A stretch of 5,286 nucleotides of DNA from an uncultured Clostridium sp. (GTDB taxonomy: Bacteria; Bacillota; Clostridia; Clostridiales; Clostridiaceae), in the NCBI GenBank assembly GCA_934777095.1, contig CAKVNP010000185.1, positions 1 through 5,286 on the forward strand. Reading direction: 5' to 3'. Numbering within the stretch: position 1 is the stretch's first letter; the number at the start of each line of letters is the position of its first letter. The notes below the pieces were generated by a model. The model searched no databases. It had not been told where the DNA came from and was given only the letters and a program-made list of their open reading frames with translations. Position numbers and translations under genes: made by a program. Of this stretch, positions 1 through 5,230 are shown piece after piece.

Positions 1-483
1 TGATATCTTCCAAAGTTCTAATCTATTTACTTTTAAGGTTGAAAGATTTGTCTTATATTCTATAGGTGATTCAATTCTTTTAGCATCTTTATTAAAATAA
101 TTCATATTTGCTAATGCTAAATACATATCATCAGCAGCTCCTAAACTCTTTGTACTAAAGCCATGCATTTTCAGGTTGTCTGTTAATACTCTATTAAGTC
201 TTTTAATATATCCAATATCTTGGATTTGTAAGTTTAGGGTTTTGCGAGTATCAGAAACACTTACGTTGGAAGCTAGTTCAACTTTAAAATATTTATAAGG
301 TTTAATAATTTTATCTATTACCAAGTTTAGTTTATCTATATTTGGATTCTCCAAAATCTGTAACGGTATATAAGGAATAGGAGAATTTCTATTTGCTCTA
401 AATTTTTTAGATAAGTTTTTTTGAACAGGACTTAAATTTTTGTATGATTCATCATCAAACAAAGCAACTAAATAATATTTCAT
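1..483 (-). CDS. Degenerate 2H-phosphoesterase (LigT-like) family protein, partial at C-terminus
   Basis: Reading the minus strand from an ATG at 483 gives 161 codons with no stop before the window edge; few residues are probably missing. The start is supported by GAGG (491-494) 7 nt upstream. The protein begins MKYYLVALFDDESY. The order is an N-terminal beta strand, a PYIPL segment (Y38-I-P40-L), two amphipathic helices, an HGF turn (107-109), a DMYLALAN segment (119-126), and a final strand ending LELWKIS. This is the layout of 2H phosphoesterases / '2'-5' RNA ligase' family proteins, whose two catalytic H-x-T/S-x-hydrophobic motifs should sit at residues 38-41 and 121-124. Here they read YIPL and YLAL, so both histidines are tyrosine and both hydroxyl residues are lost. 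I infer a non-catalytic family member, possibly an RNA or nucleotide binder. The fold assignment is from motif layout only. It is transcribed divergently from murA. Confidence 0.6.
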   Translation of the reverse strand, partial: MKYYLVALFDDESYKNLSPVQKNLSKKFRANRNSPIPYIPLQILENPNIDKLNLVIDKIIKPYKYFKVELASNVSVSDTRKTLNLQIQDIGYIKRLNRVLTDNLKMHGFSTKSLGAADDMYLALANMNYFNKDAKRIESPIEYKTNLSTLKVNRLELWKIS

Positions 484-563
484 ATTATAACCTCGCAACT
501 ATTTTATGGTTAGAAATTAATTAAAAATTTTATACCATAATTATTATACAAACATTGTAATAA

Positions 564-593
564 ATTATATCACATTACCAATAATATTGCCAA
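564..593 (-). promoter_or_regulatory. SigA-type extended -10 promoter for the 2H-like gene
   Basis: On the minus strand there is a TTGGCA -35 (593-588), an 18-nt spacer and a perfect TATAAT -10 (569-564) preceded by TGA, the extended -10 element. Transcription would start near 557 and give an untranslated leader of about 75 nt. A second TATAAT lies closer to the gene, at 543-548 on the same strand, but has no convincing -35. Confidence 0.6.
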
Positions 594-662
594 ATTATAT
601 ATTTTTTATAAATCCTACTCTAGACTATGAAATTAAACAATATATTGGAAGAAAAAAAACTA

Positions 663-690
663 TTAACTCATATAGACTTTATGATATAAT
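663..690 (+). promoter_or_regulatory. Extended -10 promoter for murA-walJ
   Basis: A perfect TATAAT (685-690) is preceded by TGA (682-684), forming an extended -10 element. The best -35 is a weak TTAACT (663-668) with a 16-nt spacer, consistent with extended -10 promoters depending less on the -35. Transcription would begin near 697, about 110 nt upstream of the murA start codon. Confidence 0.55.
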
Positions 691-794
691 GGTTAGAGTT
701 GATTTTATCTAGAATAAAGAATAAAATTACACTTAATAACTAAATGGATAATTTTTACGTTATAGGATAAATTAATATATATATATTTGTAAGT

Positions 795-799
795 AAGGG
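795..799 (+). promoter_or_regulatory. Ribosome binding site deciding the murA start
   Basis: AAGGG, within AAGGGTGA, ends 8 nt before the ATG at 808, which is ideal spacing. An upstream in-frame GTG at 799 lies inside this site, so it cannot be served by it and has no other purine-rich site in front. The ATG at 808 is therefore the start. Confidence 0.75.
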
Positions 800-807
800 T
801 GAATAGG

Positions 808-2067
808 ATGGAAACATTAATCATTAACGGAGGCAAAGCCTTAAAAGGTTCAGTTGAAATTAACGGAGCTAAAAATGCAGCAGTTGCTATTTTACCTTCA
901 GCTGTTTTAGCTAGTAAAGGAAAATGTGTAATAGATAATATACCAGATATAGAAGATGTACATTGTTTAGAAAGAATTCTTGCAGGATTAGGATGTGCAG
1001 TTAATAAAGTAAACAACAATACTTTAGAAATAGATGCAACAGACATTAATACTGTAAACGCTTGTTCAGAAGATGTTAGAAGAATGAGAGCATCATACTA
1101 TTTTATAGGAGCTTTATTAGCTAGATATAAAAAGGCTAAAGTAGAACTTCCAGGAGGATGCCCAATAGGGGTTAGACCAATAGACCAACATATCAAGGGA
1201 TTTGAAGCTTTAGGTGCAAAAGTTACTATAGAACATGGTGCAGTTTCAGTTGAAGCAGAAGAATTAAAAGCTGCGAACATATTCTTTGATGTTATATCTG
1301 TAGGAGCTACTATTAATGTAATGATAGCTGCAACTATGGCAGAAGGTACTACAATTTTAGAAAATGTTGCAAAAGAACCTCACGTAGTTGATGTAGCTAA
1401 CTTCTTAAACTCTATGGGAGCTGACATTAAAGGTGCAGGTACAGATGTAATTAGAATAAAAGGTGTTAATGAATTAGTTGGCTGTAATTATAGTGTTATA
1501 CCAGACCAAATCGAAGCTGGTACATTTATGATAGCTGCAGCAGCTACTAAAGGTGATGTTACAATAACAAATGTAATACCAAAGCACTTAGAGTCAATTT
1601 CAGCTAAGCTTATTGAAATGGGAGCAATAGTTGAAGAAGGTGATGACAGCATTAGAGTAACTGTTGATAAAGAGCTTAAGGGAGTTAATGTTAAGACTGC
1701 TCCATATCCAGGGTTCCCAACAGATGTTCAACAGCCAATGTCAGCATTATTAAGCATAACCAAAGGAAGAAGTTTAATAACTGAAAGCATTTGGGAAAAC
1801 AGACATAAGCATACTGATGAGTTAAAGAAGATGGGTGCTGTAATTAAAGTTGAAGGAAGAACAGCTATTATTGATGGAGTTCCTCAATTAGAAGGAGCTA
1901 GAGTGAAAGCTACTGATTTAAGAGCTGGAGCTGCAATGGTTATTGCAGGGCTAGTAGCTAAAGGTGAAACTGAAATAGTTGATATTGAACATATTGATAG
2001 AGGATATCCTCATATTGAAAATAAGTTTAGAAGCTTAGGAGCTAGTATTAGAAGAGAAGAAAGATAA
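808..2067 (+). CDS. murA: UDP-N-acetylglucosamine 1-carboxyvinyltransferase (MurA)
   Basis: This cytoplasmic enzyme transfers enolpyruvate from phosphoenolpyruvate to UDP-N-acetylglucosamine, the first committed step of peptidoglycan synthesis. The 419-residue length is typical. The N-terminus [20 protein letters not shown] carries the conserved Lys22-Asn23 pair that contacts substrates. The mobile catalytic loop [14 protein letters not shown] contains Cys118, equivalent to Cys115 of E. coli, which is the residue alkylated by fosfomycin; having Cys here rather than Asp predicts sensitivity at the target level. Asp306 in FPTDVQQPM matches the catalytic Asp305. The C-terminal DLRAGAAMV and [12 protein letters not shown] motifs complete the two inside-out alpha/beta domains. 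Start choice: ATG 808, giving METLIING, agrees with both the Shine-Dalgarno and the usual N-terminus. Firmicutes often have two paralogues (MurA and MurZ); I cannot tell which this is. It heads an operon with walJ, 17 nt downstream. Confidence 0.97.
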   Translation: METLIINGGKALKGSVEINGAKNAAVAILPSAVLASKGKCVIDNIPDIEDVHCLERILAGLGCAVNKVNNNTLEIDATDINTVNACSEDVRRMRASYYFIGALLARYKKAKVELPGGCPIGVRPIDQHIKGFEALGAKVTIEHGAVSVEAEELKAANIFFDVISVGATINVMIAATMAEGTTILENVAKEPHVVDVANFLNSMGADIKGAGTDVIRIKGVNELVGCNYSVIPDQIEAGTFMIAAAATKGDVTITNVIPKHLESISAKLIEMGAIVEEGDDSIRVTVDKELKGVNVKTAPYPGFPTDVQQPMSALLSITKGRSLITESIWENRHKHTDELKKMGAVIKVEGRTAIIDGVPQLEGARVKATDLRAGAAMVIAGLVAKGETEIVDIEHIDRGYPHIENKFRSLGASIRREER

Positions 2068-2084
2068 TTCTGGGGGAATAGTAA

Positions 2085-2876
2085 ATGAAGTTTTGCTCAT
2101 TATATAGCGGCAGCAGCGGGAATTGTATTTTTGTAGCATCTGATAATGCAAAAGTATTAATTGATGCTGGATTGCCTGGTAAAAAGATAGATGAAGCATT
2201 AAAACATATTGGTGAGGAACCTGGTAGTATCGATGGAATTTTTATAACCCATGAACATAGTGACCACATAAAAGGTGTGGGAGTTTTATCTAGAAAATAC
2301 GATATTCCCATCTATGCTAATGAAAATACTTGGATTGCAATGGAAAGTAATATCGGAAAGATAAAGGAACATAATAAAGTAATAATTGATAGAAGATCAA
2401 ATACAGTAATAAAGGATTTAGATATTAAATCCTTTATTATTCCTCATGATGCGGTGGCTCCTGTAGGCTATACATTATCTTCAAATGGAAAGAATGTAAG
2501 TGTAGTAACTGACTTTGGAGTATTTACAGAGGAAATAAGAGATAATATAAAGGATTCAGAAGTAATATTAATTGAAAGTAATCATGATGTTAATATGTTA
2601 AAAATGGGTCCATATCCATATGCTTTAAAGCTTAGAGTATTAGGTGAACATGGTCATTTATCAAATGAAGATTGTGGTAAGGCTATAGTTGATGTATTAA
2701 GGTTTGGCTTAAAGAAAACTATAGTCTTAGGACATTTAAGCAATACTAATAATCATCCTGATGTTGCATACCAGACAGTACTTGACGTACTATCTTCAAA
2801 TGGTATAAATCCAGGGCAGGATGTTTTTTTAAGTTTGGCTAACAGACATAATCCAAGTGAGCTAATCACACTGTAG
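2085..2876 (+). CDS. walJ: WalJ/YycJ-family metallo-beta-lactamase-fold hydrolase
   Basis: This 263-residue cytoplasmic protein has the metallo-beta-lactamase fold of the YycJ/WalJ family. It opens with the family-typical MKFCSLYSGSSGNCIFV and then LIDAG (Asp27). The metal-binding HEHSDH motif is at residues 56-61. Further likely ligands are His121 (IPHDAV), Asp143 (VVTDFG) and His217 (LGHLS), so both metal sites look complete and the enzyme should be active. Family members have been proposed to act as a 5'-3' exonuclease and to link cell division with DNA replication or wall homeostasis; the substrate here is unknown. The start ATG follows a GGGGG-rich site about 8 nt upstream. It is 17 nt after murA with no promoter between, so it is co-transcribed. 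In Bacillus it ends the walRKHIJ cluster near rlmH; here the two-component genes are absent upstream but rlmH is still downstream. A perfect 14-bp inverted repeat lies within the gene. Confidence 0.93.
   Translation: MKFCSLYSGSSGNCIFVASDNAKVLIDAGLPGKKIDEALKHIGEEPGSIDGIFITHEHSDHIKGVGVLSRKYDIPIYANENTWIAMESNIGKIKEHNKVIIDRRSNTVIKDLDIKSFIIPHDAVAPVGYTLSSNGKNVSVVTDFGVFTEEIRDNIKDSEVILIESNHDVNMLKMGPYPYALKLRVLGEHGHLSNEDCGKAIVDVLRFGLKKTIVLGHLSNTNNHPDVAYQTVLDVLSSNGINPGQDVFLSLANRHNPSELITL
2407..2439 (+). repeat. Perfect 14-bp inverted repeat inside walJ
   Basis: TAATAAAGGATTTA (2407-2420) is followed by the 5-nt loop GATAT and its exact reverse complement, TAAATCCTTTATTA (2426-2439). A G-T wobble and one more A-T pair extend the stem outward to 2405-2441. 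It encodes residues of about 108-119, just before the His121 metal ligand, so the coding frame is intact. No T-run follows, so it is not an intrinsic terminator. It could act on mRNA stability or be chance in AT-rich coding DNA. Confidence 0.7.
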
Positions 2877-2905
2877 TATTTTTTTGTATTTTATGTAAAA
2901 AAAGT

Positions 2906-2935
2906 TTGAAATATATATGTAGGATTTAGTATAAT
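2906..2935 (+). promoter_or_regulatory. SigA-type promoter for the SEC-C gene
   Basis: The -35 is TTGAAA (2906-2911), the spacer is 18 nt and the -10 is a perfect TATAAT (2930-2935). It lies in the 97-nt gap after walJ. The predicted start near 2942 leaves a short leader of about 32 nt that carries a strong GAGGAG site (2960-2965), 8 nt before the ATG at 2974. Confidence 0.65.
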
Positions 2936-2973
2936 TTTATTAAATAACATATAAATAAAGAGGAGAAATTGAT

Positions 2974-3471
2974 ATGAGTTTATATACACAATGGACAGAC
3001 ATGGTTGTAGAATTTGTTAAAACTAAAGGAGAAGCTGCTTTCTGGAATGAATACACTAAGATAGAAACAGCAATCTACAAAGATTTATTAGCTAATCACA
3101 AAGAAACTTTAAAAACTACAATAGCTGATTTCGCTAAGAAATATGATACAACTAATGAATTTATTATGGGATTTGTTGATGGAATCAATGACAGCTTAAA
3201 TAATCAATATGATTTAGAAAGCTTATCAGTAGATAGCGAAATAGTTTTAGACATTAACTTAGAAAAATTATTCTTCAATATGTTAGAAGCTAAGGCTGAA
3301 TACCTTTATAGATTACCACAATGGGACGGAATATTCTCAATAGAAAAGAGAAAAGAAATCCAAAAAGCATACAGAGAAACAACTATGGTTAGAAATGAAA
3401 ACAAAGTTGGTAGAAACGATGCTTGTCCATGTGGAAGTGGAAAGAAATATAAAAAGTGTTGTGGAAAATAA
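2974..3471 (+). CDS. Small SEC-C zinc-motif protein
   Basis: The protein has 165 residues. Its C-terminus [19 protein letters not shown] is a complete SEC-C motif, C-x-C-x8-C-C, with Cys151, Cys153, Cys162 and Cys163. This is the zinc-binding module found at the end of SecA, where it contacts SecB and ribosomes, and on many unrelated proteins. The first 140 or so residues are predicted mostly helical and acidic, with no signal peptide or membrane segment and no SecA ATPase motifs, so this is not a SecA fragment. I do not recognise a named N-terminal domain. The gene has its own promoter, a strong Shine-Dalgarno and an immediate terminator, and it uses relatively many AAC, TTC and ATC codons, all suggesting independent and fairly strong expression. 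A role as an adaptor in secretion, translation or protein quality control is inference from the motif only. Confidence 0.85.
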   Translation: MSLYTQWTDMVVEFVKTKGEAAFWNEYTKIETAIYKDLLANHKETLKTTIADFAKKYDTTNEFIMGFVDGINDSLNNQYDLESLSVDSEIVLDINLEKLFFNMLEAKAEYLYRLPQWDGIFSIEKRKEIQKAYRETTMVRNENKVGRNDACPCGSGKKYKKCCGK

Positions 3472-3481
3472 GTAATTATAC

Positions 3482-3516
3482 AAAAGAAGTTTTGAGTATC
3501 TCAAAGCTTCTTTTTT
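3482..3516 (+). terminator. Intrinsic terminator after the SEC-C gene
   Basis: AAAAGAAGTTTTGAG (3482-3496), the loop TAT and CTCAAAGCTTCTTTT (3500-3514) form a 15-bp stem with a single G-U wobble. The descending arm runs into a tract of six T residues (3511-3516). It starts 10 nt after the stop codon. A weaker hairpin, TTTTCC (3513-3518) with GGAAAA (3524-3529), overlaps its T-tract and could only form instead of the last pairs of the main stem. Confidence 0.92.
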
Positions 3517-3550
3517 CCTTTTAGGAAAATATTTGAAGTGGTGAGTTAAA

Positions 3551-4165
3551 ATGGATAAGATTAATAATTTGATTAGAACTTTACAAAAGAATAATATAAA
3601 TGGCTATTTAGTAGAAAATAGAGAGGAACTGATCTCACAAATAGAATCTATTGTTGAAGAAAAAAGCGTAGTATCTGTAGGTGGTTCAATGACCTTATTT
3701 GACCTAGGAATAATAGATTATTTAAGAGGGGGCCGTTATGAATTCTTAGATAGATATAAACAAGGATTATCTCCAGCAGATATAGAGGATATTTATAGAA
3801 GAAGCTTTTTTGCAGATGCTTACTTTACAAGTACAAATGCAATTACGGAAGAGGGAGAGCTGTATAATGTAGATGGTACAGGAAATAGGGTTGCAGCAAT
3901 GTTATATGGCCCTAAAAAAGTAATTGTTATCGTTGGTACAAATAAGATAGTGCAGAATATGGATGAAGCAATAAAGAGAGTTAGAGAAATAGCTGCACCT
4001 TTAAATACAAAAAGATTAAATAGAAAGACTCCTTGTGTCAAAGTAGGACATTGTATGGACTGCAATAGCCCAGAAAGAATCTGTAATGAATATACAGTTA
4101 TTAAGAGACAGAGAGATAAAAATAGAATGCATGTAATATTTATTAATGAAAATACAGGATATTAA
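3551..4165 (+). CDS. Stand-alone LUD-domain (LutC/YkgG-like, DUF162) protein
   Basis: This 204-residue soluble protein has an N-terminal helical segment, then VVSVGGSMTLFDLGI (about residues 40-54) and TNAITEEGELYNVDGTGNR (95-113), followed by GPKKVIVIVGTNKIV. These are hallmark motifs of the LUD domain, named for lactate-utilisation proteins LutB and LutC. The C-terminal part has four cysteines, Cys162, Cys168, Cys171 and Cys178, in the segment TPCVKVGHCMDCNSPERICN. I infer that this is a metal or Fe-S site. No lutA or lutB gene is adjacent, so a lactate oxidation role is not supported here; short clostridial members of this family are usually called just 'lactate utilization protein' and have no established function. 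Translation starts at ATG 3551, with GGTGAG (3540-3545) upstream. I find no clear promoter between the preceding terminator and this gene, so it may depend on read-through or on a weak promoter. Confidence 0.9.
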   Translation: MDKINNLIRTLQKNNINGYLVENREELISQIESIVEEKSVVSVGGSMTLFDLGIIDYLRGGRYEFLDRYKQGLSPADIEDIYRRSFFADAYFTSTNAITEEGELYNVDGTGNRVAAMLYGPKKVIVIVGTNKIVQNMDEAIKRVREIAAPLNTKRLNRKTPCVKVGHCMDCNSPERICNEYTVIKRQRDKNRMHVIFINENTGY

Positions 4166-4180
4166 TTGCTAATTATAGTG

Positions 4181-4230
4181 TCAACTGAATGCTAATATAA
4201 ATAAATTATATTAATAGAAATTTCAGTTGG
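4181..4230 (+). repeat. Inverted repeat flanking the hsp20 leader and touching its Shine-Dalgarno
   Basis: CAACTGAA (4182-4189) and TTCAGTTG (4222-4229) are exact reverse complements 32 nt apart; a T-G wobble (4181 with 4230) lengthens the stem to 9 bp. The 3' arm includes the first two G residues of the GGAGGG ribosome site (4229-4234) of the hsp20 gene. The interior is almost pure A/T. Formed in mRNA, this would partly mask the ribosome site. It is not a CIRCE element (TTAGCACTC-N9-GAGTGCTAA), and no T-run follows, so it is not a terminator. Confidence 0.55.
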
Positions 4231-4238
4231 AGGGCAAC

Positions 4239-4724
4239 ATGTTTAATGTATTTCCATATGTTTTTCAAACAACCTTTCAGACTACCTTCAATACTATAAT
4301 TAATACAAGGGATATGATTGATAACATTGTAGATAGTGTGTTCAATAATGAAGCATTTAATAATATGCTTGGTAATATAGAGGAAAGAGTATCTTTAAAT
4401 TTAAATTGTAGTGAAAATGATAGGGAGTATTTGATTACAGGAAGGCTACCAGGAATAAGCAAAAGAGATATAGATATTGATTATACTAATAATTATTTGA
4501 CGATTACAGTTAAAAGAAATCAATTTTTTTCTAATGGCAGCAATATTTCTGTAGCCATCATTCAAGGAGGACAGGACTTTGTACAGGATTATTATGTAGG
4601 AAATGTAGATCCATATTCCATTAAGGCTGTATTTAAAAATGAGGTTTTGGATGTCCATGTGCCTAAGAAAAACAAGATTGAAGATCATGCAACAATAATA
4701 GATGTAAAATACGAAGTACAGTAG
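4239..4724 (+). CDS. Divergent Hsp20/alpha-crystallin family small heat-shock protein
   Basis: The protein has 161 residues, and such proteins typically bind unfolding proteins as ATP-independent holdases. The start is ATG 4239, placed 4 nt after GGAGGG (4229-4234); an in-frame TTG at 4227 overlaps that site and is rejected. The N-terminal arm (1-45) is rich in Phe, Asn, Gln and Thr, with an FQTTFQTTF repeat at residues 9-17. The alpha-crystallin domain spans about 50-143: YLITGRLPGISKRDIDIDY (64-82), YLTITVKR (86-93), then AVFKNEVLDVHVPK (130-143). The last corresponds to the A-x-x-x-N-G-V-L signature, but the usually invariant Gly is Glu135. A C-terminal I-D-V (154-156) fits the I-x-I/V tail motif. 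With its weak signature it may be a specialised paralogue; a spore-associated role, as for Bacillus CotM-like sHsps, is only speculation. It lies 73 nt after the LUD gene and 26 nt before rlmH. Confidence 0.82.
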   Translation: MFNVFPYVFQTTFQTTFNTIINTRDMIDNIVDSVFNNEAFNNMLGNIEERVSLNLNCSENDREYLITGRLPGISKRDIDIDYTNNYLTITVKRNQFFSNGSNISVAIIQGGQDFVQDYYVGNVDPYSIKAVFKNEVLDVHVPKKNKIEDHATIIDVKYEVQ

Positions 4725-4750
4725 GAATTAAACTTTAGGAGGAGAAAATA

Positions 4751-5230
4751 ATGAACATAACTATAATATCAGTTGGAAAGCTAAAAGAAAAATATTTAAA
4801 ACAGGCGATTGATGAATATGCTAAAAGATTAAGCAGATACTGCAAATTGGATATAATAGAGCTGCCTGATGAAAAGACTCCTGATAATGCATCGGAAAAG
4901 GAAGAGCTTCAGATTAAGGATAAGGAAGGAGATTTAATCCTTTCAAAGATTAAAGACAATATGTTTGTTGTATGCATGGATTTAAATGCAAAACAGATGA
5001 CATCTGAAGAATTCTCTAAATTCATCGATAATCAAGGAGTTATGGGCAACTCTAATATTGCCTTTATTATTGGTGGAAGTTTAGGACTTTCACAAAAAGT
5101 ACTTAAAAGAGCAAATCATAAAATATGTTTTTCTAAAATGACATTCCCTCATCAATTATTTAGGGTAATGCTTTTAGAACAAATTTATAGAGCATTTAGA
5201 ATAATGAAGAATGAACCGTATCACAAGTAA
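4751..5230 (+). CDS. rlmH: 23S rRNA (pseudouridine1915-N3)-methyltransferase RlmH
   Basis: This is a SPOUT-class methyltransferase that uses S-adenosylmethionine to convert pseudouridine 1915 in helix 69 of 23S rRNA to N3-methylpseudouridine, acting on assembled 70S ribosomes as a homodimer. The length of 159 residues is the standard size. It begins MNITIISVGKLKEKYLKQAI, followed by the family-typical ELPDEK. The trefoil-knot SAM-binding loop is FIIGGSLGLS (Gly108, Gly109, Ser110, Gly112), then FSKMTFPHQLFRV, EQIYRAFRI and the universal C-terminal Tyr157-His158-Lys159. The gene is intact. An excellent AGGAGGAG site (4737-4744) precedes the ATG by 6 nt. It follows the hsp20 gene by 26 nt without a promoter, so it is probably co-transcribed. 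In Staphylococcus the 3' end of this gene (orfX) is the attachment site for SCC elements; the corresponding 18 nt here are at 5213-5230. Confidence 0.97.
   Translation: MNITIISVGKLKEKYLKQAIDEYAKRLSRYCKLDIIELPDEKTPDNASEKEELQIKDKEGDLILSKIKDNMFVVCMDLNAKQMTSEEFSKFIDNQGVMGNSNIAFIIGGSLGLSQKVLKRANHKICFSKMTFPHQLFRVMLLEQIYRAFRIMKNEPYHK

Larger units (their letters stand above)
484..807. other. Divergent intergenic region between the 2H-like gene and murA
   Basis: This stretch of about 320 nt of very AT-rich DNA separates two oppositely oriented genes. It holds one promoter for each direction, with the two -10 boxes about 115 bp apart. It also holds a murA leader of roughly 110 nt that includes a 7-bp AT-only inverted repeat (ATTTTAT at 702-708, ATAAAAT at 721-727) and an alternating TA run at about 775-786. 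I see no T-box, recognisable riboswitch or terminator, and no convincing small ORF with a Shine-Dalgarno site. Confidence 0.6.

Noticed and set aside
768..790. Alternating TA run before murA as a functional repeat or origin element
   Set aside because: Short TA runs are expected in DNA this AT-rich, and no DnaA boxes or iterated motifs accompany it.
799..807. GTG at 799 as the murA start
   Set aside because: It lies in the AAGGGTG ribosome site that serves the ATG at 808, and MurA proteins typically begin at the equivalent of METLIING.
705..1046. Minus-strand open frame overlapping the murA leader and 5' end
   Set aside because: It is antisense to a certain murA gene, has no family resemblance, and its residue composition is that of a shadow frame. 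The same applies to antisense frames at 1098-1280, 2048-2311, 3820-4065, 4277-4462 and 4446-4688.
2879..2903. T7/A7 inverted repeat after walJ as a terminator
   Set aside because: The stem is only seven A-T pairs with no G/C pairs and is not followed by a T-run, so it would be too weak; the end of the murA-walJ transcript is left undefined.
4166..4230. CIRCE (HrcA) operator upstream of hsp20
   Set aside because: The inverted repeat CAACTGAA/TTCAGTTG does not match TTAGCACTC-N9-GAGTGCTAA in either sequence or spacing.
4227..4238. TTG at 4227 as the hsp20 start
   Set aside because: It overlaps the GGAGGG Shine-Dalgarno of the ATG at 4239 and has no upstream ribosome site of its own.
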